A stretch of 37,074 nt of DNA from Anaerolineaceae bacterium UBA2260 (GCA_002347485.1 DDXM01000012.1:1-37074), one strand, 5' to 3'. Positions 21,159-30,891 are shown, counted from the stretch's first letter. Numbers and translations are program-made. Notes: generated by a model from the letters alone, not told the origin.

Positions 21159-21887
21159 TTAGATTTCCGCGGTGGTGGCGAAGGGGTAGATCTCGGTGCC
21201 GCGGGCGGCTTCGCGAATGGCGGGGTCGTCGGAGTAGAAGCCGCGCTTCTCTGCGGGGATGAGCTCGGCGATGCGGCGCATGATGACATGCCCCATTTCG
21301 TCCAGCTCCTCGCGCGAGGGGCGGCCGTTCGACGCGCTGGTGAACGGGCCGAAGGGCTCGCCGATATTGAGGGTGACCGGCGCGCGGCGTTTGCCGATGT
21401 GATTGAAGAACCCGACGGAACCATCGATACCGATGGGCAGGATGCGCGCGCCTGAACGCCAGGCTAAGAATGCCGTGCCGGGGCGCGGTGGGCGCAGCAC
21501 GGTGGCCCAGCTGCCGCCCTCGGGGAAGATGCCGAGTACGCCGTTTTGTTTGAGGATGGACTCAGCGCCGTAGAGCGTGTCGCGCGAGACGGTGCCGCGG
21601 GCGGTGGGGATGACCCCGAACAGTTTTTGCAGGAAGTGCGTAGCGCTTGGGGCGTTGGGCATCTTCGCCCCGCCCACGAACTCGGTGGGGTAGGGCAGCA
21701 GATGGATGAACATCAGCGGGTCGAGGAAGTGGAAATGGTTGCCCACCACGATCAGCGGACCGCCTTTGGGCAGGTTTTCCAATCCATTGATCTTGACATC
21801 CGCCAGAATGCCGAACGCCAACGCGATGCCGGATTTAAGGATGCGCCGGATGAACTGCCGGCGCGGGTAGGGGATGTGTTTTCTCAT
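21159..21887 (-). CDS. 1-acylglycerol-3-phosphate acyltransferase (PlsC-like)
   Basis: The protein is 242 aa. The PlsC motifs are intact: GNHFHFLDPL (about 71-80, the HxxxxD catalytic pair), FVGGAKMP, LGIFPEGGSW (about 138-147, the FPEG motif) and ILPIGIDG. It transfers an acyl chain to lysophosphatidic acid, making phosphatidic acid at the inner membrane. The N-terminus (LKSGIALAFGILADVKING) has one hydrophobic stretch. It lies after the MFS gene, 53 bp away, and its own terminator follows. Confidence 0.88.
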   Translation of the reverse strand: MRKHIPYPRRQFIRRILKSGIALAFGILADVKINGLENLPKGGPLIVVGNHFHFLDPLMFIHLLPYPTEFVGGAKMPNAPSATHFLQKLFGVIPTARGTVSRDTLYGAESILKQNGVLGIFPEGGSWATVLRPPRPGTAFLAWRSGARILPIGIDGSVGFFNHIGKRRAPVTLNIGEPFGPFTSASNGRPSREELDEMGHVIMRRIAELIPAEKRGFYSDDPAIREAARGTEIYPFATTAEI

Positions 21888-21940
21888 TTGTGCAACTGTA
21901 ACCCTTTTTCCGGTTTTTCACCAGAGTAAGCAGGCGGCGT

Positions 21941-23269
21941 TTACTCTACGTTATCGAACTTCAACGGGTCCTTCGAGGTGACATTGCGCACAAAGAGCAG
22001 GAAGAAGAGCCCGACGAGGAGGAACACGACGATGGAACCGATCGCCCACAGGATGCCGTTGCTCTTGGCGACCGATTCGCTCAGCCCGCGGTTGAGGTAC
22101 ATGGTGGTGAAGGTGGCGTAAGCCGAGCCGAACACCAAGGGTCCGATGAAAGTGGAGGTGCGACCGGCGACCGAGAGGAAGCCATAGAACTCGGTGGTCT
22201 TGGCGGCGGGGGAGAGCTGGCTGACCATGGTGCGGCTGACCGCCTGCACGCCGGAAAGGGAGAAACCTGCCAACGCGCCGATGACGTAGAAGAACGACTT
22301 GTTGCGGGTGATGAAGAGCAGCGCGACGACGATGATGAGCATGATCAGCGAGTAGATGATCGCTTGCTTGCTGCTCTGGCGGTTGGAGATGCGTCCGAAG
22401 AGGTAAGCCCCGCCCGCGCCCGCGACCTGCAGGATGATGATGAGGATGATGAGCTCGGAGGTCTGGAAGCCGTACACGATGCCGGCGATGATGGCGGCGT
22501 TATCCAACAGCATCATGATGCCATCGTTGTAGATGAGGAAGGCGATCATGTACTTGACGAATTCCTTGTAGTGCTTGATATCGCGGAAGGTGGCGCCCAG
22601 CTTCTTGAAGGCATGCGTGATGGTCGATTCTCCAGCGGGGAGCTTCTCCGGCTCGTTGATCTGGCGCACGTTGAGCAGCAGGGGGATGGAGGATGCGGCG
22701 TAGAACAGCGCGGTGATGAGGAAGGCGATGCGCACCATCAGCGTGTTGCCCGGCGCGAGTTGAATGGGGATGAGCACCAGCACGAGGCAGGCGATGCCGC
22801 CCAACATGCCCAGCGCCCAGCCCTTGCCGGAGACGTTGCCGATAGTTTCGGGTGTCGAGACGTCCACCAGCAGCGCGTCGTAGAAGACCTGTGAAGCGCG
22901 GTAACCGATCTCTGCCAGGACGAAGAAGAGAATACCGATGAAGACATCACCTTTTTGCACGAAGAAGAGCAGACCGGTGAAGATCACCGCCATGATGGTG
23001 AAGACCAGCAGGAACTTCTTCTTGGCGCGCGAGAAATCGGCGATGGTGCCCAGCACGGGCGAGACCACTGCCACGATCACCGCAGCGATGCTCACTGCCA
23101 GGTTCCATAGCGAGGGACCTTTCACAGGGTCGGCTACCACACTGGAGAAATATGCTGAGTACACCGCCAGCAGCACCACGGCTGCGTAGGCGGAATTACC
23201 AAAATCATAAAAATACCATGCCCGGCGGGCTTTCTTGTCAGTTCTGGGATCTACAGCTAAGTCAGTCAT
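21941..23269 (-). CDS. Atg22/UMF1-type MFS transporter
   Basis: The protein is 442 aa from ATG 23269, with GGGAG upstream. About 12 membrane segments. WYFYDFGNSAYAAVVLLAVY (about 18-37) is the start signature of the Atg22-like (UMF1) MFS family, followed by VSPVLGTIADFSRAKKK and VFYDALLVDVSTPETIGNVS. In yeast, Atg22 exports amino acids from the vacuole; bacterial members are transporters of unknown substrate. A longer reading frame begins upstream at 23425 but lacks a ribosome site. The gene is divergent from the acyltransferase at 23436. Confidence 0.87.
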   Translation of the reverse strand: MTDLAVDPRTDKKARRAWYFYDFGNSAYAAVVLLAVYSAYFSSVVADPVKGPSLWNLAVSIAAVIVAVVSPVLGTIADFSRAKKKFLLVFTIMAVIFTGLLFFVQKGDVFIGILFFVLAEIGYRASQVFYDALLVDVSTPETIGNVSGKGWALGMLGGIACLVLVLIPIQLAPGNTLMVRIAFLITALFYAASSIPLLLNVRQINEPEKLPAGESTITHAFKKLGATFRDIKHYKEFVKYMIAFLIYNDGIMMLLDNAAIIAGIVYGFQTSELIILIIILQVAGAGGAYLFGRISNRQSSKQAIIYSLIMLIIVVALLFITRNKSFFYVIGALAGFSLSGVQAVSRTMVSQLSPAAKTTEFYGFLSVAGRTSTFIGPLVFGSAYATFTTMYLNRGLSESVAKSNGILWAIGSIVVFLLVGLFFLLFVRNVTSKDPLKFDNVE

Positions 23270-23435
23270 TTGATTGCTCCCTGAAAATGAAATACGTAAC
23301 CCCTGCTGAGATGTTAGCAACAAAATTGTAAACACTGTAATGGCTGAAAGGATGCATACCGGCGAATTATACCCGCAGTCCACGCTCAGGGATAGTATTC
23401 CTAATCGGCAAGCTATTCGGTACAATTAGCCCACA

Positions 23436-24383
23436 ATGGATAACGCAGACCATCCCCGCAAACGAAGACAGTTGCGCTCAACCATCTCTACCACAGGTTG
23501 GACCACGCTGCTGGCGCTCTTCATCAGCCAGGCGCTGCCGCCCGCGCTGGGTTACCCGCTCTCGCGCTTCCTGGGCTGGCTGGTGGGGTTGTTCACGCAA
23601 GGGGCGGCTTTTCGCTCGGTACGGCTCAACTTATGGATTGTCAGCGGCAAACGATTGCGGGGGGCGAAGTTGAAGCGCGCCGCGCGACGCGTGTTCGCCT
23701 ACCAAAGCATCGCGCTGTATGATTTCTACCGCGCATTGAAGTACCCCGCCATCGCGCAAAGAAAGGTGCGTTTCAGTCCGGCTTTCGCGCGGCTGGTGGA
23801 GGAGTGCAAAAAGGAGGAACGCGGCACGCTGCTGCTCGTCACGCACCTCTCGGGGTTCAACCTGGGTGGGCTGCGGCTGGCGCAGGAGGGGGTGCGCTAC
23901 CTCACGCTGGCGAACACGGACAACAGCCGCGCCTACCAGTTGCAGAACGAATTGCGCAACCGCCAGGGTATGTTGGTGATGCCTTTCACAATTCAAGCGC
24001 TGACGCAGGCGCGCGAGCGCCTGCAAGCCGGCGGCACGGTGCTCACCGGTATCGACCGCCCGCTGGAGGAATCGCGCTACGCGCCGCGCTTTTTCGGCTA
24101 TCCCTCCGCGCTGCCCGTGGCGTATGTGCGCCTGGCGCTGCGCGCGTGCGCGCGTGTGTTCGTCGTTGGCCTCACCACGCTCAAGGACCGCACGCACCTG
24201 ATCGATGTATCGGATGAGGTGGTAATGGAGCGGAGCGCGGACGCGGAGGAGGAACTGGTGAAGAACGCGGAAAAGGTGCTGAGGGAAGCGGAGGAGTTTA
24301 TTCGCCGCGACCCGCTGCATTGGATGATGTTCTTCCCGGTGTGGCCGGCGGAGATGGATGAGCTGGAAAGGGGTGGGGGATGA
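23436..24383 (+). CDS. LpxL/HtrB-like lysophospholipid or lipid-A-type acyltransferase
   Basis: The protein is 315 aa. It belongs to the lysophospholipid acyltransferase superfamily as in LpxL/PatA: VTHLSGFNLGGLRLA (about 132-146) with the HxSxF core, GGTVLTGIDRPLE and HWMMFFPVWP near the end. The N-terminal hydrophobic segment (TTLLALFISQALPPALGYPL) anchors it to the membrane. The acceptor is not clear and could be a glycolipid or phospholipid. No Shine-Dalgarno is seen; TACAAT (23421-23426) lies 9 nt before the ATG, so the mRNA may be leaderless. The esterase gene overlaps its stop by 4 bp. Confidence 0.82.
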   Translation: MDNADHPRKRRQLRSTISTTGWTTLLALFISQALPPALGYPLSRFLGWLVGLFTQGAAFRSVRLNLWIVSGKRLRGAKLKRAARRVFAYQSIALYDFYRALKYPAIAQRKVRFSPAFARLVEECKKEERGTLLLVTHLSGFNLGGLRLAQEGVRYLTLANTDNSRAYQLQNELRNRQGMLVMPFTIQALTQARERLQAGGTVLTGIDRPLEESRYAPRFFGYPSALPVAYVRLALRACARVFVVGLTTLKDRTHLIDVSDEVVMERSADAEEELVKNAEKVLREAEEFIRRDPLHWMMFFPVWPAEMDELERGGG

Positions 24384-25294
24384 GGCGTTTTTCGTTGCGC
24401 GTAGGTATAATATTTACCATCTTCGTCGCCCTCATACTGCTGGCGGGCTGCGCGCAAGCCGGGGAGCTGGTGAACAAGGTGGAGACCGACGCTGCTTACG
24501 TCACTCCTGACATTGGTAATGAAGCAACGCCATACACACCGACTCCCATGAATCCCCCGTTGCCAACCTCCACGCCCACCCAGCCTACCTGCGACCGCGG
24601 CGATGGCGGGCGGATCAGCCGCGAGAGCCTTAATTCGGAATTATTGGGATTCGCTTACGAGGTCAGCGTGTACACCCCGCCGTGTTACGACGAAGAGGGG
24701 ATGGGTTACCCGGTGCTCTACCTGCTGCACGGGCAGGACATGGACGACACCTACTGGCTAAGCCTGGGCACTGCGGAGATCGCGGACGGGCTGATCGCCG
24801 ATGGTGCGGCGCCTTTTCTGATGGTGATGCCGCGCGAGGTCAATGACTACGACCTGGTGACCGACGACGGCTTCGGCGCGTCGGTGCTCACCGAGCTGCT
24901 GCCCTGGGTCGAGGCGAATTATAACGTTTGCACCGAACGGGATTGCCGCGCGATCGGCGGAATTTCACGCGGGGGCGGCTGGGCGACGCGCCTGGTGGCG
25001 CGCAACTTCGATACCTTTGGCGCGCTGGGGGCGCATTCGATGGGACTAATGGCGGGGGACTGGTGGCAAATCCAGAAGCACCTCGAGACGCGCACGGTCG
25101 ATGAGTACCCGCGCATCTGGGTCGACCGCGGGGAAGATGATTATTTGTACGAGGATATCGATTTCTTCGTCAGCGTGCTGGTGGATAACGAGATCCCGCA
25201 CGAGTTCCACATCTGGCCGGGCGCGCATAACGGCGAGTACTGGCAGGCGCATGTAGCGGATTACCTCGCCTGGTACGCGGCGGGGTGGCGGTAG
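24380..25294 (+). CDS. Lipoprotein esterase of the EsteraseD/feruloyl-esterase type
   Basis: The protein is 304 aa. The signal and lipobox are FVALILLAGC, with Cys at about residue 23, so it is lipid-anchored. After a Thr/Pro-rich linker the alpha/beta-hydrolase domain shows YPVLYLLHGQDMDDTYW (oxyanion region), the nucleophile in GGISRGGGW (GxSxG), VDRGEDDYLYE (Asp) and PGAHNGEYW (His). This is the putative esterase family of FrmB/Fes/feruloyl type. The substrate could be an ester-linked sugar or polymer on the surface. ATGA overlaps the acyltransferase stop, so the two are co-translated. Confidence 0.86.
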   Translation: MRRFSLRVGIIFTIFVALILLAGCAQAGELVNKVETDAAYVTPDIGNEATPYTPTPMNPPLPTSTPTQPTCDRGDGGRISRESLNSELLGFAYEVSVYTPPCYDEEGMGYPVLYLLHGQDMDDTYWLSLGTAEIADGLIADGAAPFLMVMPREVNDYDLVTDDGFGASVLTELLPWVEANYNVCTERDCRAIGGISRGGGWATRLVARNFDTFGALGAHSMGLMAGDWWQIQKHLETRTVDEYPRIWVDRGEDDYLYEDIDFFVSVLVDNEIPHEFHIWPGAHNGEYWQAHVADYLAWYAAGWR

Positions 25295-25334
25295 AAGGGA
25301 AACCCGTCCTCATATTTTCCAGTAGAATCCTCTC

Positions 25335-25684
25335 ATGCCGCCATTTGAAATCCTGCTCAGCGAATTTCTGAACCTCGCGCTGTTCGTTGCCTGCCTGTGG
25401 CACGGCGCGCCAGGGTAGAACGCGCGTGCTGGAGCTGCTCGCCAGCCTGGTGTACGGCGTGGCGCTGGTGGTCTACCGCAAATCCGCGCGTGGTGCCGCA
25501 GGCGTGCCCCAACCCCGTGGTGCTGGCGGTGCCGGTGGTTTTCCACGTTCTATTCATGGGTTTCGGGTTTGCCAAAGGGATCTACGCTCAAATACCCATC
25601 CTCGCCGTGGTGGGGATATTGATGCTGGTGAGCGGCCTGGGGGTTCACCCCTTGCCGTGGTTTGCCCATCGCGCGGGTAATTAA
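25335..25684 (+). pseudogene. Decayed membrane protein, possibly carotenoid-biosynthesis DUF422-like
   Basis: The ATG at 25335 gives FEILLSEFLNLALFVACLWH then a stop near 25419. A second frame continues as GRTRVLELLASLVYGVALVV, and a third as VVLAVPVVFHVLFMGFGFAK, YAQIPILAVVGILMLVSGLG and HPLPWFAHRAGN, with TAA at 25682. Joined together these read as one multi-span membrane protein with at least two frameshifts and a missing middle. The order and motifs resemble DUF422 proteins, but that call is uncertain. It is preceded by the esterase gene. Confidence 0.66.
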
Positions 25685-25689
25685 CAACA

Positions 25690-25713
25690 ACCCGGGAGAT
25701 CACTCTCCCGGGT
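25690..25713 (-). terminator. Terminator after the 1630-aa repeat protein
   Basis: ACCCGGGAGA (25690-25699), loop TCAC and TCTCCCGGGT (25704-25713) form a perfect 10-bp stem, 23 bp after the stop of the minus-strand gene. TTGTTGTTAA follows on the minus strand, a weak U tract. It may serve both strands. Confidence 0.75.
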
Positions 25714-25736
25714 ATATGCTTTGAATGCTTTAGCGG

Positions 25737-28700
25737 CTATTCAATCGTGCTAACGGTGGTGACCTTGATGATCCTCACTTCAGACCACGCACTTTTAGCG
25801 CCATATGGATCGAGCGCTTGAACGCGCCAGTAGTACTTTCCGATTGGCAGGGTGAAGTCCGCAAAGGTAGCTGCCGTCTTGAGTTTATCCACCTTGATGG
25901 TGAAAGCCAGGTCTTTACCGATCAGCACTTTGTACTTTGCCGCGTTCGTTACTTCGTTCCAATCCAGGGTAACCGGGGAGGAGACCTCGGCTTTATGCAC
26001 TGGTGAGACGAGGGTGGGGGCAGCTAACTGATCCATGGACTCGAAATTCCAGGCGGGAGACCAAGGACCTTTGATGTCCGCGTAAATTGGCTTGATACGC
26101 CAATAATAGGCGGTATCGTTAACCAGGTAGGTGTCGAAGAAATAGGAGTCGCCGAACACTTTCAGGTTCAGGAGTAGGATGCTGAAATCAGATTTGGTCG
26201 AAAGCTGGAGTTTATAAGAGATTGCTCCCGGCACTGGACCCCACTCAAAAGTTGGTTTGCTGACAATCAGCTTTTCATCAATCGCGGGGGAAATTTCCAT
26301 GGTGTGGAAGGACCACCAGTTACCGCTGTTAGCGTAGGTTGTGGTAATACCGTTGACTGCCCTTACCTGCCAGAAGTACTCATCCTCGTCGGGGAGGTTG
26401 ATCACAACCTGCGGGGACGTGCCTGTTGAAATCCATTCAGTATCACAGATGGTGTCATTGCTTTTATCCACACAGTATTCATACCTCTCCAGGGGGGTGG
26501 TCGTTCCCCAGCGCAGTGTGGTGCCTTCCAGAGGACTCATGGCAGCGCTCAACGGAGCAGTTTTGACAAAGGGCGCGGGACCAGGAGGTACAGTGAACGA
26601 CCACCAGGTGCCTGCGTTGGCAAGGGTGTTGCCATATGAGTTCTTCGCCCGCACCTGCCAGTAGTACGTGGCAGCAGACAAGCCGGTAAGTGAAATGCCG
26701 GGCGTCAGTCCGGTTGAGATCCATGACCCAGCGCAGGCGTTATCATTGCTGGTGTCGATGCAATACTCGTAGCTGGTCGCGCCGATACTGTTTTCCCAAA
26801 CAAGAGAGAGGTCAGAGGGCTGGTTTGTTGCGCCATTCGCCGGGGTGGTCTTACTGAACGCGGCGGGGTATGGATCGAGGATAAGGGTCGCGTTGGTGTA
26901 AGGTCCGACTTTGCCATCGGCGTCGATGATCGCCACCCGCCAATAGTAAGTGTTGTTGGCGTAAGCCTTGGTGGGCGTGTAGGTTGTGTTGTTGGTATCC
27001 ACAGAATCGTAGGTGGTAGAGAAGTTGGACGCAATGGAAACCTGCAGCCTGTATTTCGCGGCACCGTTCACCGGGGTCCAGGTGAAAGTGGGGGTAATAT
27101 TGGCTGTGCTGCCAGAAAGCGGGCTGAGCAAGCCGGTTATCGGGTACTGTTTGGTGAACGTGGCGAATGGGCTGTAATTGCCCCGTCTGGCAGTGCTGTT
27201 GCCATCGATCATCGCCACCCGCCAGTAGTAATTGCCATCATCATAACCCTTAACGGGGGTCCAGCAGCTTTGTTCGGTATCGATGGTATCGAAAATGGAG
27301 GTGAAGGTGGGTTCCTTGCTGACCTGGACGCGGTATTTCCACGCAGCGAGTACGGGAATCGAATCCTGGCTCTTGACAAGGGGATCCCAGCACAAGGTCG
27401 GAGCCCGGCCGACGTCGCCACTCGGGTAATGTTGCAGGTTCTGCGGGATGGGCAGCTCCAATGTGAAGGTCTGCACTCCCGACCAATCATTGGTGACTGA
27501 GCCATTGCGTTTGACGCGAACCCGCCAATTGTAGGTTCCGTTGGCAAGCGTGCTGGTATGGGTGTACGAGTTCTGCCTGGTGTTGATATTGATCTCGGGC
27601 GATCCGAAGGCCGGGTCATTATCCACCTGCAGGTCGTAGGTTTCCGCTCCTTCAACCATATCCCATGAAAAGGTTGGGGTGGCGAATGTGACGGAGGTGA
27701 CCAGGTTAGTGGGTTTAAAACCTTCGCGTTCAAAACGCCAGCCCTGGCTCCAAACGCCGTTGTAGTAAGTGCTCCCAACCTTGTAGCGCGGTTGGATGCG
27801 CCAGTAATAGGTGTTGTCCCCTTTAAAATCTGTCTCCCAGGCATTAAAAGTGCGTGCATAGTGAGGAGTATTTGATGTTAAGGTGAAGGTCGCTGCCTCT
27901 GTGGTGAACAGGGGATCGAGGTAGGCTTTCATGTAAGCACCAGCCCAGGGTGCCAGCACCGGCCAGTCCCAGAAGAAGGGTGGGATGGAATAGAAGGTGG
28001 AGGGGTCAACTCCGTCATCATTAGGCGGCATCACCTGGTTCATGCGCTCGGTCACATTTGAGAACATGCTGAGGGGCTCACTGCCCGGCACGTTCGGGTC
28101 GGAGGGCACCGAATCAAGAGGTGAACCGCTGGTCACATCAGTCAGACTTAGCAATGATACGGCATAACTGCCTGTGGTGTCCTGGTAGCCAATGGCGGTA
28201 TTGGGAACTTTGATCTCCACGTAATCCGTGTTGAAGTTAATGTCGCCGCCGATGTTGCCGAGAATTTTCACTGTTTCCCATGCGCTGCCGCTCCAGTGGT
28301 AAAGGAATACCTTGGATGCGGAAAAAGCACCCGCTTCCTGCAGCACGTAAACGGCGTATTCCGGCCTGTACTCGGGGGTAGTGGTGATACTGTAACCGAG
28401 CGCATCGACGGTCGCACCTGAGTCACTCAGGTGATCCAGGTCCAGGTAAAGGGCGTAGGTGAGGTCTTTGGTGGGTGCGGCAGGTACATTGAAGCCGAAG
28501 TACCAGAAGTCCTTATCCTGGGCAACCTGCAGGTTGCGCAGGTCATAATCAGCATCAGAGACATCAGCAGCGGGGTCAGACCCGATCTGCAGCCGGTTGG
28601 CGGCGTCGCCAAGGGTGCGGGCGAACTGCCACTGGCTCTGGGCGGCGATCTGGTAGCGGCGGATCTTACTCCATTCACTACTTCCGGTTACCCGTACGCG

Positions 28701-30629
28701 CCAGTAGTAGATACCGAAGTCGATCGATCCCAGGCTGCGCTGAGCCAGACTAGCGGTGGGCGCGTAAGCCGGGTAGATCACAGTTGCGCTATCGACGATG
28801 CTGGTAAAGTCTGCGTCTGAGCTGATCTGCACCTCGTAAGAAGGAGCGGATTGCACAGGGAACCATTCCAGCAGCGGTGTGGCTTCTGCATATTCAAATC
28901 CATCGGTAGGTCGGATCAGGGTTGGTAATGTTGTAGCGGTTGGATCGAGTCCCCGGGTCAGGTCAAAACGGGTCTTCCACACCTGGCTCCATTCGTCAAC
29001 TTCCAACCCGCCGATCAGAGGGCGCACCCGCCAGAAGTAATCGGTATCTGCCAGTGGGGTGAACGGGTTAGACGCTGTAGGTGATGCCACCGTGTTTTCA
29101 GTGTCCACCGTCCAGGTGGTAGTGGTAAAGGTGGGATCCGTGGAAACTTGAAGGCGATAAGCCTCGGCATAAATATCACCCTGGTTGGTCAGTCCGGCAG
29201 GGATCATTATTCGATGCCAGATAAAGATTGGTATCGAAACTGTACGATCTTCAAAAGGATTTGTACTCACTTCAGGGTACCCGGAAAAGATGTTGGGAGG
29301 GTAGTAATACAAGGGGTAAGCCTGGTGAGGGGCAACAGATTCGGCGTAGCTGACGAAGGAGGAGGTATTGCTTGATACACCTGCCTTGGCATTCCCGTCG
29401 TAAGGTGTAACGCGCCAATACCAGACCGGAGCACTCGTCCAGTTCACTGGGGTGAAAAAGGTATTCGAGGTATCATCAGTAACGTATGGAGAGCCGAACC
29501 CGGGATCATCATCAATCTGTATCCTATAAAACGCTGCTCCTGGGACAGGCGTCCAGCTGAAAATGGGGAAGCGCACGTGCTGGTAATTGTTGGTGGGGGT
29601 AAGCAGCACAGGTTTTATGTACCACTTCTTAATAAAAGACCAGCTCGGCGTCCAATCTGAGATGGAATTTCCTGAATATGCGCGCACCCGCCAGTAGTAA
29701 TTGACATCATTGGAGAGAGTGGTTGTGGGTGTGTGCGATGTGTTGCGAGTGGTCACCGATGTTACACTTGCGCTGAAACTCGGGTCGGTGCTGTATTGCA
29801 GTTGATAGTACTCAGCACCTCGTACTGCCGTCCATTTGAAGGACGGTGTGAAGGTCGGGTTGGAAGCGTTGAGTGGCGAAAGGAGTGAAGGTATCAGTTC
29901 GGATTTCAGGTTATAAGCGGCTGTGAACGAACCTTCGGCACTTGGCGTGCCATCGTGTGCCCCTGCGTCCACCGGAACGACGCGCCAGTAATACGTACCG
30001 TTCGCCAATTTATCCTTGGGCTGGTAGGTGGTCGCGAGGGTGGTCGCACTGTGAACCGTGGTCGCCCAACCGCCGGGTGTGGCATACACCTGGAACTTGT
30101 ACTTGGCCGCGCCGGTCACCGGAGTCCAGGAGAAGGTCGGGCTGTCGTAGAACGCGATCTCATCTCCAGTTCCGGGATTCAAGAGGGTGGGTTGATTCTC
30201 AGCGGTTGCCCAAGTCTTGGTGAAAGACCAGGCACCGCTGTAATCACTGATGGGTGAAGGGGCTTCCACACGTACCCGCCAGAACCACTGACCATCGGGG
30301 AAGACGGTCGCGTTGGTGGGGGTATAGGAGGTATTTGGTGTGGTTATGTTCACTACAGTGGAAGTGAAGGCGATATCGCCGCTCACCTGCAGGCGGTAAC
30401 TGGTTGCTCCAGACACGGCTGTCCACTTGAATTCCGGGATGGCCAGCGGCGGAGCTTCATCCTTGGTGATGGTGGCATTATCAGCTGGCGCGATGGGAAC
30501 CGGAACATCGGTGGCTGAGGCAGACTTCACACTCAATGGGTTGAGCAGGAGAAAGCTCAGGATAAGGATGATGGAAAAGAATTGTTGGGTGCGGTTGATT
30601 ACCTTTTTACTGCAATTGGCCTGTTTCAT
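25737..30629 (-). CDS. Giant secreted protein with about 14 YYWRV fibronectin-III-like repeats and a CBM9/DOMON-like domain
   Basis: The protein is 1630 aa. AGGAGG lies 7 nt before ATG 30629. The signal peptide is FFSIILILSFLLLNPLSVKS. About 14 repeats of roughly 90-100 residues each contain the pattern FxWxxVxGAxxYxLQVSTDxxF, then YYWRV. Six precede a different domain at about 675-830 (YALYLDLDHLSDSGA, YVEIKVPNTAIG), which resembles carbohydrate-binding family 9 or DOMON. Eight follow. Two late repeats have paired Cys (EYCIDTSNDNAC, EYCVDKSNDTIC). The last two repeats, joined by the SMDQLAAP linker, form a tail shared with the two next proteins. There is no LPxTG signal. Likely surface or matrix protein; its ligand is unknown. 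Confidence 0.85.
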   Translation of the reverse strand: MKQANCSKKVINRTQQFFSIILILSFLLLNPLSVKSASATDVPVPIAPADNATITKDEAPPLAIPEFKWTAVSGATSYRLQVSGDIAFTSTVVNITTPNTSYTPTNATVFPDGQWFWRVRVEAPSPISDYSGAWSFTKTWATAENQPTLLNPGTGDEIAFYDSPTFSWTPVTGAAKYKFQVYATPGGWATTVHSATTLATTYQPKDKLANGTYYWRVVPVDAGAHDGTPSAEGSFTAAYNLKSELIPSLLSPLNASNPTFTPSFKWTAVRGAEYYQLQYSTDPSFSASVTSVTTRNTSHTPTTTLSNDVNYYWRVRAYSGNSISDWTPSWSFIKKWYIKPVLLTPTNNYQHVRFPIFSWTPVPGAAFYRIQIDDDPGFGSPYVTDDTSNTFFTPVNWTSAPVWYWRVTPYDGNAKAGVSSNTSSFVSYAESVAPHQAYPLYYYPPNIFSGYPEVSTNPFEDRTVSIPIFIWHRIMIPAGLTNQGDIYAEAYRLQVSTDPTFTTTTWTVDTENTVASPTASNPFTPLADTDYFWRVRPLIGGLEVDEWSQVWKTRFDLTRGLDPTATTLPTLIRPTDGFEYAEATPLLEWFPVQSAPSYEVQISSDADFTSIVDSATVIYPAYAPTASLAQRSLGSIDFGIYYWRVRVTGSSEWSKIRRYQIAAQSQWQFARTLGDAANRLQIGSDPAADVSDADYDLRNLQVAQDKDFWYFGFNVPAAPTKDLTYALYLDLDHLSDSGATVDALGYSITTTPEYRPEYAVYVLQEAGAFSASKVFLYHWSGSAWETVKILGNIGGDINFNTDYVEIKVPNTAIGYQDTTGSYAVSLLSLTDVTSGSPLDSVPSDPNVPGSEPLSMFSNVTERMNQVMPPNDDGVDPSTFYSIPPFFWDWPVLAPWAGAYMKAYLDPLFTTEAATFTLTSNTPHYARTFNAWETDFKGDNTYYWRIQPRYKVGSTYYNGVWSQGWRFEREGFKPTNLVTSVTFATPTFSWDMVEGAETYDLQVDNDPAFGSPEININTRQNSYTHTSTLANGTYNWRVRVKRNGSVTNDWSGVQTFTLELPIPQNLQHYPSGDVGRAPTLCWDPLVKSQDSIPVLAAWKYRVQVSKEPTFTSIFDTIDTEQSCWTPVKGYDDGNYYWRVAMIDGNSTARRGNYSPFATFTKQYPITGLLSPLSGSTANITPTFTWTPVNGAAKYRLQVSIASNFSTTYDSVDTNNTTYTPTKAYANNTYYWRVAIIDADGKVGPYTNATLILDPYPAAFSKTTPANGATNQPSDLSLVWENSIGATSYEYCIDTSNDNACAGSWISTGLTPGISLTGLSAATYYWQVRAKNSYGNTLANAGTWWSFTVPPGPAPFVKTAPLSAAMSPLEGTTLRWGTTTPLERYEYCVDKSNDTICDTEWISTGTSPQVVINLPDEDEYFWQVRAVNGITTTYANSGNWWSFHTMEISPAIDEKLIVSKPTFEWGPVPGAISYKLQLSTKSDFSILLLNLKVFGDSYFFDTYLVNDTAYYWRIKPIYADIKGPWSPAWNFESMDQLAAPTLVSPVHKAEVSSPVTLDWNEVTNAAKYKVLIGKDLAFTIKVDKLKTAATFADFTLPIGKYYWRVQALDPYGAKSAWSEVRIIKVTTVSTIE

Positions 30630-30861
30630 AATATTTCCTCCTCGCGTATTCCCGCATCAAGAAGTTCGCAGATTGCTTTCAGGCTGGTTATCCAGGTGGG
30701 TTCAATTAAAAATATCCCCTTCGTTCCCCTGCCTGGTTCTATGATCAGCTTTGATGAGGATGTGTATGTTGAATCGCTCTTGCGGACACTATATATTATA
30801 TGACTTTCTTCGTTCCAGGATTATTATTTTTGGATGCAACTCTCGATCATTGAAAAGGCAA

Positions 30862-30891
30862 ACCGCCCGGTAACATTCATTCCCGGGCGGT
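30862..30891 (-). terminator. Terminator after the propeller/C39 protein
   Basis: ACCGCCCGG (30862-30870) and CCGGGCGGT (30883-30891) form a 9-bp stem with a 12-nt loop. TTGCCTTTTC follows on the minus strand. It is 26 bp after the stop of the gene at 30917. Confidence 0.82.

Noticed and set aside
22364..22894. 176-codon plus-strand acidic frame
   Set aside because: Shadow of the Atg22-like MFS gene.
23270..23425. N-terminal extension of the MFS gene from 23425
   Set aside because: The family start lies at 23269 with a ribosome site. The extension covers the divergent promoter region.
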